This document shows, piece after piece, positions 1-9,332 of a stretch of DNA of 64,000 nt (position 1 is its first letter; each line of letters begins with the position of its first letter). Below the pieces are notes generated by a model. The model saw only the letters and a program-made list of their open reading frames with translations. It ran no database searches and was not told where the DNA came from. The position numbers and the translations under genes are program-made. The stretch is from G965267335 sp965267335 (GTDB taxonomy: Bacteria > Bacteroidota > Bacteroidia > Cytophagales > JAAEPT01), in the NCBI GenBank assembly GCA_965267335.1, contig OZ253953.1, positions 3,658,001-3,722,000 on the forward strand, read 5' to 3'.

Positions 1-2393
1 ATGAAGATTCTGTACAGTGGATTCACAAGAAAAACTGGGAGTACAAAACTACCATTGATGTAAATGAACAAGTTTTACGATACAATAAGATAGAACTCAT
101 CTTTAATGGTATCGATACCTATTCTGACATTTATATTAATGATTCCCTTGTAAGCACTACCGATAATATGTATCGCTTGTGGGAGATCAATGCGAAGAAA
201 GTTCTGCAACCTGGTAAAAACGAAATCAGAGTTATACTGAAATCACCTATCAACGAAGCCAGACCTTTGTACACTAAATACAATGGGCTCTTTCCTGCTA
301 TAAATGAAAAAAGCGATTCTGCTTTCAGCCCATACACACGTAAAGCACCTTTTCACTATGGCTGGGACTGGGGACCAAAGCTAATTACTATGGGCATCTG
401 GAAGCCCGTACAGCTGCGGTACTGGGATGAGGCCATAATTACAGATAATCACCTACGCACGCATAGCATCAACAAGGCTTCAGCGAATTATTCAAACCAC
501 ATAGAAGTTGATGCCAGTCACACTCAAATAGGAAAATTAGTTATCGAAGTCTCCAATCCATATAATATTGACGGACATAAGTCTCCGGATCGAATTCTGA
601 TCACAAAAGAGAAGGAAGTGGAAATCAGTCCGGGGAAGAATTTCTTCAAAATTGATTTTAGCATTCCTGAGCCACAACTTTGGTGGCCCAACGGAAGCGG
701 AGAACAACCTCTTTACCATATTACCACCAAGCTACTCCTGGATGAGCAGGAAGCCCATTCGGTTTCAAAGCCACTTGGCATCCGGGAGATCGAATTAGTT
801 CAGAATGCAGATTCTTTAGGCAAAAGTTTTTACTTCAGAGTAAATGGCAAACCGATTTTTATGAAGGGAGCCAACTCCATCCCACAGGAGGTTTTTCCGA
901 CCAAAGTCACCACAGAAAGACAGGACAAGCTACTAACAGATGCGGTAAAAACTCATATGAATATGCTCAGAGTTTGGGGAGGAGCCATATACGAATCCGA
1001 TGAATTTTATGACTTATGTGATAAAAAAGGACTTCTAATATGGCAGGATTTTATGTTTGCCTGTGCCTTCTACCCAGCAGACGACACCTTGGCCTACACC
1101 ATCAAAAAGGAAGCAGTAGAGAATGTAAAAAGACTTAGACACCATCCTTGCATCGCCTTATACTGCGGTAATAATGAGATTGAACACGGATGGTATTCAT
1201 GGGGATGGAAAGAAAAATATCAAAAAGACTCTGTTGCTCTTTGGTCTTCTTATGATCGAATATTCAATCATATTCTTCCTAATGTAGTCAGCTCACTATC
1301 CCCCGAAGTTCCCTATATCAGCACTTCTCCGCTCAACATGGAAGAACATAGCTTTGAAAAAACATCTGGCGACCACCATGAATGGAAAATCTGGTTTGGC
1401 AATCTGCCATTTTCAGCATACGATCAAAGAGTTGGTAGGTTCAATAGTGAATATGGATTCCAGAGTTTTCCTGACTATCGAGTATGTCAAAGGATGACCC
1501 GACAAGATACTGTCGATATGGAATCCGCAGCCTTGCTCAACCACCAGAAATGCCATATGGATTGGTACTCATCAGGCTATACCGGTAACGACCGAATTAA
1601 AGACTACATGAGTCGATACTACACGATTCCTTCAGACCCGAAGGCCTATACTATTGTTAGTCAGTACTTACAAGCAGATGCACTTGAAACCGCTATGGAT
1701 GCGCACCGAAGAAATAAAGACAAGTGTATGGGGTCTCTATTTTGGCAAATCAATGATTGCTGGCCGGCAATATCGTGGTCAACGATAGATTATTACGGTA
1801 ATTGGAAGCTATCCCACTATAAGGTAAAAGAAAGCTTCAAACCTGTAATCGTTAATTGTATTCAGGAAAATGATAGCATTCGCGTATACCTAATGTCTGA
1901 TTTCAATGACACTATCAGCTCTACTAGATTGAACTTCCGGTTACAGTTGTTTAATGGAGAGATTCTTCAGGACACCAGCCTTACTATCAATATAATTCCC
2001 AACAGTTCTAGTTTGGTTTACTCGATCCCCTTGAAAGGAAATGTCTTCCCGTTCAACAGAAATTACCTGGTTGCTTCGGCAGGTCTCTTTCAATACAAGG
2101 ATTTGATGGATGAAGATGTGCTCTACTTTACTGAACCCAAGAACCTAATTCTTCATAACCCCATCATATATAAGCGAATCACTGAAATAGAAAACGGATA
2201 CATCATCGAATTGAAATCTGACACTTTAGCAAAAGGAGTTCATATTGAAGTTCCTGAGGATGCCACTAATTGTTTTTCTGACAATTACTTCGACCTGCTA
2301 CCGGGCAAGAAGAAGACTATCAAATTCATCAAGAGGCCATTTGATACCAAGAAATCTGATTTTTCTATTCGGCAATTGACAGACTTTCAGTGA
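1..2393 (+). CDS. Beta-mannosidase, GH2 family (5' end truncated by window)
   Basis: This enzyme hydrolyses terminal beta-mannosides. The reading frame is open from base 3, so the true start lies left of the window and an internal ATG at 168 is not the start. The N-terminal part shows the GH2 jelly-roll sugar-binding pattern (FNGIDTYSDIYIND), followed by a beta-sandwich and a TIM barrel. The acid/base Glu is in GNNEIEHGW and the nucleophile Glu in GRFNSEYGFQ. Conserved features of mannosidases rather than galactosidases include the GWDWGPK segment and LFWQINDCWP. The C-terminal sandwich is present. No signal peptide can be judged because the N terminus is missing. The gene converges on the small membrane-protein pair with only 10 bases between stops. 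Confidence 0.93.
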   Translation, partial: EDSVQWIHKKNWEYKTTIDVNEQVLRYNKIELIFNGIDTYSDIYINDSLVSTTDNMYRLWEINAKKVLQPGKNEIRVILKSPINEARPLYTKYNGLFPAINEKSDSAFSPYTRKAPFHYGWDWGPKLITMGIWKPVQLRYWDEAIITDNHLRTHSINKASANYSNHIEVDASHTQIGKLVIEVSNPYNIDGHKSPDRILITKEKEVEISPGKNFFKIDFSIPEPQLWWPNGSGEQPLYHITTKLLLDEQEAHSVSKPLGIREIELVQNADSLGKSFYFRVNGKPIFMKGANSIPQEVFPTKVTTERQDKLLTDAVKTHMNMLRVWGGAIYESDEFYDLCDKKGLLIWQDFMFACAFYPADDTLAYTIKKEAVENVKRLRHHPCIALYCGNNEIEHGWYSWGWKEKYQKDSVALWSSYDRIFNHILPNVVSSLSPEVPYISTSPLNMEEHSFEKTSGDHHEWKIWFGNLPFSAYDQRVGRFNSEYGFQSFPDYRVCQRMTRQDTVDMESAALLNHQKCHMDWYSSGYTGNDRIKDYMSRYYTIPSDPKAYTIVSQYLQADALETAMDAHRRNKDKCMGSLFWQINDCWPAISWSTIDYYGNWKLSHYKVKESFKPVIVNCIQENDSIRVYLMSDFNDTISSTRLNFRLQLFNGEILQDTSLTINIIPNSSSLVYSIPLKGNVFPFNRNYLVASAGLFQYKDLMDEDVLYFTEPKNLILHNPIIYKRITEIENGYIIELKSDTLAKGVHIEVPEDATNCFSDNYFDLLPGKKKTIKFIKRPFDTKKSDFSIRQLTDFQ

Positions 2394-2403
2394 TCAGATC
2401 TGA

Positions 2404-2790
2404 TTAAAGGCCGAACAATACTGCCTTTATCAAGCCAATTGAAAGAAAAATTCCAACGATAGAAAATATCACCCAAAACATCCTAAAGGTTTTCAAACCT
2501 GCCATCGCTACTTCCGGATTCTTGGATCCCATTTTACCGGAGGCACTGATAAGAAGAAAAGCCTGTACTAGAAACAATACGCCAACAGCTGTATAAATAG
2601 CTACCATAATTGGCTCATAGCCTCCATAAGAAAGAGCCGTAACAACACCATAGAGCAAAACACCACCGGTGCAAATAAAAAATACTGAAGAAAGCCTGAT
2701 CCAAATTACTGTTCCTCTCAATCTTTTGATAAGTTTTTCTGACGATATATCAGAGCTCACTTCCGGTGCTGTTGATTCAATGTTTTCCAT
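2404..2790 (-). CDS. Small four-helix membrane protein (DUF5362-like)
   Basis: This is a 128-residue integral membrane protein of unknown function with about four hydrophobic helices and a charged N-terminal tail. The order is a cytosolic tail ending in KRLRGTVIWIR, two helices, a short polar linker (SGKMGSKNPE), and two more helices. It is a tandem paralogue of the next gene: both have the IWI(R/K)-helix start, the linker, and a final pair of helices preceded by GLKTFRMFW or LSKLKTYWL. It resembles Bacteroidota proteins of the DUF5362 type, assigned from memory. The ATG at 2790 is the only sensible start. The pair is probably co-transcribed. Confidence 0.75.
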   Translation of the reverse strand: MENIESTAPEVSSDISSEKLIKRLRGTVIWIRLSSVFFICTGGVLLYGVVTALSYGGYEPIMVAIYTAVGVLFLVQAFLLISASGKMGSKNPEVAMAGLKTFRMFWVIFSIVGIFLSIGLIKAVLFGL

Positions 2791-2833
2791 GTCTGTTTTA
2801 TTTAAAATCGAAATTGGGTTAACTGATTAATGA

Positions 2834-3247
2834 TTAAAATATTCTTCCTGCGTACTGAAGGAAATACATGAAGAAAATAAATATACCGAGCATAGAAATA
2901 ATACCCAGAATCCCCATGATGAGCCAATATGTTTTCAATTTGGAGAGCGACTCCTCAAGATCTGTTACTTCATTGGAGTCAGCATAAGAATTCATTTTAT
3001 TAGCCACATTGTATAACAAATAACCTAAAACTCCATACACACCTACTCCAATCAGGAACATTGGTGCCACCTCAGCATCCCTTGTCTGAAAGGTCATAAA
3101 CATTAAAAACGCCATCCAACCAGATACACACCAAAGTGCAATCGAAAATATTTTTATCCATATCACCGAACTTTTGATATGGAAGAGAGCCATTTGAGAC
3201 ATTTTTGGTTCTTCGGTCGCATTCGCATTATCAAACTGGGAATCCAT
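2834..3247 (-). CDS. Small four-helix membrane protein, paralogue of the next gene (DUF5362-like)
   Basis: This 137-residue protein has four predicted membrane helices and no recognised catalytic motif. The layout matches its downstream neighbour: polar N-terminal tail, SSVIWIK entry to helix 1, a second helix, a hydrophilic linker (NKMNSYADSNEVTDLEESL), and two C-terminal helices. The two genes lie head to tail with a 43-base gap and look like a duplication. The likely role is unknown. Similar proteins are scattered through Bacteroidota genomes, and the context gives no functional hint. Confidence 0.72.
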   Translation of the reverse strand: MDSQFDNANATEEPKMSQMALFHIKSSVIWIKIFSIALWCVSGWMAFLMFMTFQTRDAEVAPMFLIGVGVYGVLGYLLYNVANKMNSYADSNEVTDLEESLSKLKTYWLIMGILGIISMLGIFIFFMYFLQYAGRIF

Positions 3248-3311
3248 AAAATTGTTATTAGGGTTAATTATTGCTGTTATACAAGAACAGAAAAACTTAG
3301 TGAAGTTACAC

Positions 3312-5324
3312 CTAAAAAGCTATTATTTTTAAATCTACTCTTCGATTCAATTTACGTGTAGCCTCTCGTCCATTATCAGCAATAGGTTTGAGTCCACCAT
3401 AACCTTTGAGTTGAATTCTGGACTTCTTTATTCCTTTTGATACGAGATACTTCTGAACTTGTTCAACTCTTTGTTCTGACAGTTCCAAGTTCAGATTTTG
3501 GCTCCCGGTATTGTCTGTATGTCCTTCCAGTAGAATTTCCATATTCGGATTTGCGTTCATCACATTAACCAACCTGTTCAGTTCCGGAAACGATGAGTCT
3601 AACAACTCAAACTTACTTCGCTCAAATCGTACATTTTTTAAGTTAAAAGTAAAACCTTCTTCCAGTGGATTGAGGTATATATCCTTTTTGATTTCTACGT
3701 AATGCTTCTCAACCTCGGTAAGATCCACATCCTCGTTGGTTGAGATAAACCCTTCTTTATCTGCGAATATATTATAAGCGGCACCTATTGGCAATACTAT
3801 TTTGTACTCCCCTGTTTCAGGTTTGGAATTAGCCTCTCCCATCTCCAGTCCTTCAGGTACAGATTCATAAATAAGACGGGAATCGAGTGGTTCCTTCGTT
3901 TTAGCGTGTAACACTCGACCATACACAAGGGCAACAGGTGATGGCTTTATTTCATCAGGTAACTTAATTCTGAAGATATCACTTTTTCCGATAGTCTGTT
4001 TCTTGGATACAAAGTATGCATATTCACCAGAGGCCGGTATTGAATAATACCCATCCCGTTCATCAGAGTTAATAAGTTCACCCAGGTTTTTAGGCTTACT
4101 CCATTTCGTCCAGGTATTGTCCAGCCTTTTGGACATAAAAATATCTTCTTTTCCATACCCTCTGTGCCCTGCGGAGGCAAAGTACATAGTCTCTCCATCA
4201 GCAGCCAAAAATGGGGACATTTCAACGTCAGCTGTATTAATCGTTTTCCCCAGGTTCTTAGGGTTTGACCATGTCTTATCTTTTTGGAGAAAGGAAACAT
4301 AAATGTCATTATCACCAAGACCATCACTTCTGTCCAGCGTCATCAGCATAACCTTCTTGTTGGCCGAAAGACAATATTCCACATAAGGACTATTGGTAAA
4401 GAAGTTCTGTATAACTGCTGGTTTAGGGTACGACCAACCTTTTCTGGTTTTATAACTAAATGAAACTCCGGTTTCCGGTGTTCCATCATCACTGTACTTC
4501 ATTCCAAGTAATAAGGTGTTTCCATCAGGTGTTATGGTTGAAACAAAGTTCGGATGCTTATCATTAAGGGGAGCCGGCATTCTTTGAGCGGTAGTCCAGT
4601 TATTATTTTTTAACTCTGAAAACCATATATCCTGAGCTTTATCTGCCCCCTCATTCTCAGGGTGACCGAGTCGGGTAAAATAAAGAGTTTTTCCATCTGG
4701 TGAAATCTGTGGAATATAGTCATGATATGGTGAATTCACGTGCTCACCAAGATTCTCAGGTTGACTCTGAAAAGTGATTTTAGAAGCCTCATCAACTTCT
4801 ATTTTTATCGGATCATCTGAGTCTGAAATGGCAATTGCATCGATACAATTGTAGCCTTTTACGGATTTTGTATTTAGCTCAACTTTAACCGCTCTAACCT
4901 TGTACTTGGTTATTTCGGGCAGATTAACTTCCAACAGACGTACTTTTTGGTTTATCCCACCAGGTTTTTCATTCTCGAAGATGAGATACTCATCCTCGTT
5001 GGTATTGTACACATAAATTTTTGATATAGATCCCGGATTGTATGTTTCCGCAACGGCAACTTTCTTGATAAACATTGGGTTCTTAAACCGAACCTTTATA
5101 AACTCAGGTTTCTTATTCTCAGTCCGGGAGGGTGACCAGGCACTTGGGCGGTCTCCACCGTTTGGAAAGATACTTGGCTCCCCAAGAGCTTGCTTAGCCG
5201 CAAACTGTTTCTCTGCTCGCTGAGACGAATAGCTCACCACCTTCCCTGCCCATTCGACAGTCTGTGCATAAGCACCTATTACACAAAAAATGACACTGAT
5301 TGATACAACTAAAATTTTCTTCAT
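3312..5324 (-). CDS. Outer-membrane PD40 propeller / OmpA-family protein
   Basis: This is a large (about 670 aa) secreted protein anchored to the cell envelope. The first 20 or so residues form a signal peptide ending in GAYAQ. An ATG at 5324 is preferred over an in-frame TTG nine bases upstream. Next comes a discoidin-like region of about residues 30-165 (EWAGKVVSYSSQ, then FKNPMFIKKVAVAETY). PD40/WD40-like propeller repeats follow (SPDGKTLYFTR, TPDGNTLLLG, AADGETMYFAS), then a short carboxypeptidase-regulatory-like beta domain (VYGRVLHAKT), and finally an OmpA peptidoglycan-binding domain (LLEGHTDNTGS, LKGYGGLKPI, NRRVDLKI). In Bacteroidota such proteins are often tied to T9SS or gliding machinery (PorE/SprE-like), but that specific role is inference. 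Confidence 0.85.
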   Translation of the reverse strand: MKKILVVSISVIFCVIGAYAQTVEWAGKVVSYSSQRAEKQFAAKQALGEPSIFPNGGDRPSAWSPSRTENKKPEFIKVRFKNPMFIKKVAVAETYNPGSISKIYVYNTNEDEYLIFENEKPGGINQKVRLLEVNLPEITKYKVRAVKVELNTKSVKGYNCIDAIAISDSDDPIKIEVDEASKITFQSQPENLGEHVNSPYHDYIPQISPDGKTLYFTRLGHPENEGADKAQDIWFSELKNNNWTTAQRMPAPLNDKHPNFVSTITPDGNTLLLGMKYSDDGTPETGVSFSYKTRKGWSYPKPAVIQNFFTNSPYVEYCLSANKKVMLMTLDRSDGLGDNDIYVSFLQKDKTWSNPKNLGKTINTADVEMSPFLAADGETMYFASAGHRGYGKEDIFMSKRLDNTWTKWSKPKNLGELINSDERDGYYSIPASGEYAYFVSKKQTIGKSDIFRIKLPDEIKPSPVALVYGRVLHAKTKEPLDSRLIYESVPEGLEMGEANSKPETGEYKIVLPIGAAYNIFADKEGFISTNEDVDLTEVEKHYVEIKKDIYLNPLEEGFTFNLKNVRFERSKFELLDSSFPELNRLVNVMNANPNMEILLEGHTDNTGSQNLNLELSEQRVEQVQKYLVSKGIKKSRIQLKGYGGLKPIADNGREATRKLNRRVDLKIIAF

Positions 5325-5470
5325 AGCTAACAAAATATTATTTCTCCTCTTGCAAAAACCGGTCCATCAATATTTCCCTACGTATAATCGGAGGCATTGA
5401 CCGAACTTATTATATTTATTTTAAATTCGATCTTAGACTTTTGGGTCTACCAATGTAAAGATTTGTAGAA

Positions 5471-6370
5471 TTGCAGCAAAGCACCGAGCCAATATTGTTC
5501 ATCGTAAATCCGGTTTCAGGAGTCAGAGACAAAGCCGGCCTCCCTTCTCTAATAGAAACATGTTTATCAGACAAAAACCTACCTTATAGAATTGAATATA
5601 CGGATTACCCGGGTCATGCCAGTGAGTTAGCCAAAGAGGCGAAAGCAAATGGCTACAAATACGTAGTTGCTGCTGGCGGAGATGGTACGATCAACGAGGT
5701 GGCTTCGGAGTTGATCGGGTCATCGACAGCATTGGGCATTATTCCTTTTGGGTCTGGAAACGGGTTAGCAAGACACCTTAAAATCCCATTGAAAGCCAGA
5801 CGTGCGATTGAAAATATCAGTTCCTTGCGAGTACAATGTATTGACACCTGCAAATTCAATGACTCACCATTTTTCTGCACTGCAGGACTCGGGTTCGATG
5901 CTATTGTCAGTCATGAGTTTGCCAAAAAGGAACGCAGAGGATTTTGGACGTATATCCTCACTAGTCTAAGGCAACTCAAAAAGTATCAGCCAAAAATCTA
6001 TAATATCAGAACCAATGATCATGAGATTGAAACTGAAGCCTTTAGCATAACATTTGCTAACGCTGCACAATTTGGTAACAATGCATATATTTCTCCAAAG
6101 TCTTCAATCATTGATGGTCAATTGGAATTATGTATCATTAAGCCTTTTCCGAAATGGTTGTTTTTTATACTGGCTTTCAGACTTTTCACCAAATTACTTA
6201 TCTCCACAAAATACACTCGATATGTTAGCTGCAAGCACATCACTATCTCTTTGAAAAACAAAGAATTGGCGCATATTGATGGAGAACCGATGGATGGGGT
6301 AAATCAAGTTCAGGTTAACATTCTTCCTGAAAGCCTTCGTATTATACACTCTAAAGACATCCGCTTTTGA
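5471..6370 (+). CDS. Diacylglycerol kinase-family lipid kinase (YegS/BmrU type)
   Basis: This protein likely phosphorylates a lipid or sphingoid substrate with ATP at the inner face of the membrane. The N-terminal DAGK catalytic domain is clear: FIVNPVSG, then the nucleotide-binding GGDGTINEV and the PFGSGNGLAR loop. The C-terminal beta-sandwich contains the AHIDGEPM element typical of the YegS/DgkB group. Length (299 aa) is normal. The start is a TTG: an in-frame TAA lies 15 bases upstream, no ATG or GTG lies between, and a later ATG would remove the FIVNPVSG strand. It converges on the CotH-like gene with a one-base gap. Confidence 0.9.
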   Translation: MQQSTEPILFIVNPVSGVRDKAGLPSLIETCLSDKNLPYRIEYTDYPGHASELAKEAKANGYKYVVAAGGDGTINEVASELIGSSTALGIIPFGSGNGLARHLKIPLKARRAIENISSLRVQCIDTCKFNDSPFFCTAGLGFDAIVSHEFAKKERRGFWTYILTSLRQLKKYQPKIYNIRTNDHEIETEAFSITFANAAQFGNNAYISPKSSIIDGQLELCIIKPFPKWLFFILAFRLFTKLLISTKYTRYVSCKHITISLKNKELAHIDGEPMDGVNQVQVNILPESLRIIHSKDIRF

Positions 6371-6371
6371 C

Positions 6372-8366
6372 TTACTCTCTCGGATAAGGAAGGATTTCTA
6401 GATTATAAATCTTTGATGTATTTACCACTCTCATTTGAAGATTTTCCTCTTTTGAATCAGCTATTACAGTTGCTTCACCGCCCTGCGGCTCCAGCTTAAC
6501 CCACTTGTCTCCTACGTAAACTTCCATCTCCTTACAATAGTTATTCAGCAATCGCAGCTGTTTCTGCAGCCCATTATTATCCTGAGTATACGCATGGACC
6601 GAGTAAATTGGAACCACGGGAAAATTACAGTTTATTGTTCTGAAGTTTCTTTTAGGCAGACTAAATGAGTTAAACACACTTTCCGTATTGCTCAACAATC
6701 GCTTCAGTCTTGCTGAACGATCCTCCAACAATTTCGAATCATATTTATATTGTGTAAACTCGCGCTGTATCAGTTGTTCATACTTTTCTATCTCTGATTT
6801 GTACCTCTGAAGTAACTCACTGATGTAATCAGCGCTGCCATACCTTTCGACATAGCGCTTGTATTTCGCTCGAAAATCCTGATTATTGAAAATTTTGGTG
6901 GTTTGGTAATCGTTATAAGATCCCGTGTACTTATCGGCCCGCAGGTCTCCCATAAAATCCCGACCCAGCCAATTAAAGTGTGTTCGATCACCATCGCTAT
7001 AACCATCAAACAAAATTGGTTCTAGCTTGGCCGAATCAGCATTGTAAAAGTAGCGGATATTGTGCCAGGTAGCACCGTGGTAAGTTCCAAAAAGATCAAC
7101 CAGCGCCATATACTTAGCTAACTGATCCAAACAAAACGCATCTTCCACCCCAATTCGGTCATCTCGAAAATCGTACAAAAGCTTACTACCTTTTTTATAA
7201 TAATTATAGAGCTTCGGGTCATCCAGGATATCATCGAAAGAAAAACTCGATACAAAAGACGCTCTGAACATGGGGTGCTGAAAAGCGTTTTGTCCATTTT
7301 TACTCATTTTTTGTGCAAGCCAAAAACCTTCTTCGTCCCAACGCAACACAACTCCTGAACGGTTATTCCTTTCACTGAACTCAGGATCAAAGTATTCTTC
7401 TATTGCGTAGATCCCCAAACTCCGGCCATTAAGTCGCACAGGAAGAAAATCATATTTACTGGCGAGGAGACCTTCGTCCATAAAAGCTTTATGCGCCACA
7501 TACTCCTTCAAAAAATTCCTAGCGACAGGAGTATGAAGCGAAAATTTATCCATACCCAATACTCCGTTTCCTTTTACCTTCACCCGAAATGACCACTTGT
7601 CCCCGCTCAAGTGATCGAGCCATTCTCCTTTTAGTCTTAGTTTACCCTTGGCTGTATCTTTATCGTAGCTCACGATTCCTTTTACATACTTTTTTACATC
7701 TTTCGGAATCAGGTCACTCATGAATGAGACTTTCCGGTATTTCGAAAGTTCATAGAGCGCATCCTCCTTTAGAAAAATATCGATTGCCTTCTCGCTATCG
7801 TACTCAGGGTACTTCATAAAAGAAACGCGCTTGATGGTAAAATCATCAAAGTAGACAACGCCTTTTTCGAAATATTGTAAGTAAAATTTCACTTCCGACC
7901 CTTTTAAATGTGGAGGTGCCTTTACATAAAACACCATTTGTTGCCATCCATCATCAGTCGTCCCAACAATTTCACCTCCGAACTTGAAATATTGCTCAGT
8001 AAGGGTAGGACACTTCATCGCAAAATTTCCTGCAGTCCCTTTTCTCATAACAGTAAGTAGAAAAACATCGTCAGGTTGTACACCTGGTATGGTAACTTCC
8101 ATACCAAACCTGTGTTGTGGATCCAATTTAATTGATCTCTTTCCGGAATATGCCACTTCCTCTGTAACCTGTTCACCATACATAAACTGGTAATCCCCCT
8201 CTACGAATACAGGCTTGGAGTGATCTGGAACACTCGCAGTATCTTCAGCGGTACACTTTAACGAATCACCAATAGAAAGCACCTTGGATTCTGTATCCTT
8301 TGTCCCGGATTCAGAACAGGAGTAAAACAATAAAGTGAGTGACAAAATAAAAAACAGCCCCTTCAT
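6372..8366 (-). CDS. CotH-like kinase domain lipoprotein
   Basis: This is an exported lipoprotein of about 664 aa. The ATG at 8366 starts a hydrophobic signal ending in LFYSC, so the protein is probably lipidated at that Cys. Residues about 40-190 form a beta-rich domain resembling a carbohydrate-binding module (YFDDFTIKRV). The central region has CotH hallmarks: WSFRVKVKG, LKEYVAHKAFMDEGL, GIYAIEEYFD, and further on LFGTYHGATWHNIRYFY with EPILFDGYSDGD. CotH proteins are atypical protein kinases known from spore coats, and homologues are widespread in Bacteroidota surface proteins. The gene lies 34 bases downstream of kdsB and is probably co-transcribed with it. An upstream in-frame start at 8408 would put extra residues before the signal and is less likely. 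Confidence 0.82.
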   Translation of the reverse strand: MKGLFFILSLTLLFYSCSESGTKDTESKVLSIGDSLKCTAEDTASVPDHSKPVFVEGDYQFMYGEQVTEEVAYSGKRSIKLDPQHRFGMEVTIPGVQPDDVFLLTVMRKGTAGNFAMKCPTLTEQYFKFGGEIVGTTDDGWQQMVFYVKAPPHLKGSEVKFYLQYFEKGVVYFDDFTIKRVSFMKYPEYDSEKAIDIFLKEDALYELSKYRKVSFMSDLIPKDVKKYVKGIVSYDKDTAKGKLRLKGEWLDHLSGDKWSFRVKVKGNGVLGMDKFSLHTPVARNFLKEYVAHKAFMDEGLLASKYDFLPVRLNGRSLGIYAIEEYFDPEFSERNNRSGVVLRWDEEGFWLAQKMSKNGQNAFQHPMFRASFVSSFSFDDILDDPKLYNYYKKGSKLLYDFRDDRIGVEDAFCLDQLAKYMALVDLFGTYHGATWHNIRYFYNADSAKLEPILFDGYSDGDRTHFNWLGRDFMGDLRADKYTGSYNDYQTTKIFNNQDFRAKYKRYVERYGSADYISELLQRYKSEIEKYEQLIQREFTQYKYDSKLLEDRSARLKRLLSNTESVFNSFSLPKRNFRTINCNFPVVPIYSVHAYTQDNNGLQKQLRLLNNYCKEMEVYVGDKWVKLEPQGGEATVIADSKEENLQMRVVNTSKIYNLEILPYPRE

Positions 8367-8400
8367 ATCTCCCAAACCTACGAATGTTTGGCAAAATAGA

Positions 8401-9156
8401 CTAATCAATTTTCTTCAACTCTAAGTCACGAATGGCGTGCTCCAAGTCTTCGGGTGTATCAATTCCATGACTGTCAAGATCGGTTTCGGTTACAATAATT
8501 TTATAACCATTTTCCAACCACTTAAGCTGTTCAAGACTTTCTGCCTTTTCCAGTGGAGAAGTTTTTAGTGATTGAATTTTTTCCAACACATCGGCACGGT
8601 AACCATATATACCCAGATGTTTGAAGAAGTCATAGGAATCCAGCCACTGTGACTGTAGGGTGTCTCTTAAAAATGGAATTGTTGATCTACTAAAATAAAT
8701 GGCTTTATGATTCACATCAAAGACGACCTTCACAGTGCCAGGGTCAAAAAGCTCGTTCTCAGCCTCTATTTTCTTCACCAATGTAGTTATTTCCGCCTCT
8801 TTAGAAGTTAGTGCATCTGCCAGTAGATTAATTTGTTTTGGCTTCAGAAAAGGCTCATCGCCTTGAATATTAATTATGAAGTCGAACTTTTTACCATACT
8901 TCTCATAGGCCTCCCAGCAACGTGAAGTCCCGTTTTCATGCTTCGGAGAAGTCATTATTGCTTCTGCGCCAAAGTCCTGTACGTGCTCAAATATTGACTT
9001 ATCGTCCGTGGCAATAATTACTTTATCTAACTTTTCTGATTTGGAAGCCTGTTCATAAACACGCTGCACCATGGTCTTACCCATAATTTCGGCCAATGGC
9101 TTCCCAGGAAATCGACTCGAATTGTACCTTGATGGAATTATCCCTAGAATTTTCAT
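8401..9156 (-). CDS. kdsB: 3-deoxy-manno-octulosonate cytidylyltransferase (CMP-Kdo synthetase)
   Basis: This enzyme transfers CMP from CTP to Kdo for lipid A core assembly. The N-terminal signature is IIPSRYNSSRFPGKPL. Further motifs are IATDD, MTSPKHENGTSR, the metal-binding IINIQGDEPF, and the Kdo-contacting YFSRSTIPF and HLGIYGYR segments, with the C-terminal GIDTPEDLE. The start is the ATG at 9156, which gives 251 aa, the usual size. A longer in-frame ORF begins at 9300, but its first 48 residues are unlike the family. A second KdsB-like gene lies at 62049-62783. This copy is probably the housekeeping enzyme because its motifs are more canonical. Confidence 0.95.
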   Translation of the reverse strand: MKILGIIPSRYNSSRFPGKPLAEIMGKTMVQRVYEQASKSEKLDKVIIATDDKSIFEHVQDFGAEAIMTSPKHENGTSRCWEAYEKYGKKFDFIINIQGDEPFLKPKQINLLADALTSKEAEITTLVKKIEAENELFDPGTVKVVFDVNHKAIYFSRSTIPFLRDTLQSQWLDSYDFFKHLGIYGYRADVLEKIQSLKTSPLEKAESLEQLKWLENGYKIIVTETDLDSHGIDTPEDLEHAIRDLELKKID

Positions 9157-9332
9157 AATCTTCTCAATCTGCGCTATCCACTGGTTAATACAAAAATAGA
9201 ACCAAATGGTAAGCCTTGCTGTCACCAGATATCCAAATATGCCATTGATGCCCATATTATGCAAAACACTTTTGAAAATGTTATCCACGATGGAATTCAT
9301 TACTTTTGAACCTCATTACACCAATTAAACCC

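Noticed and set aside
9157..9300. 48-residue N-terminal extension of kdsB
   Set aside because: Not related to the KdsB family; the ATG at 9156 gives the standard start.
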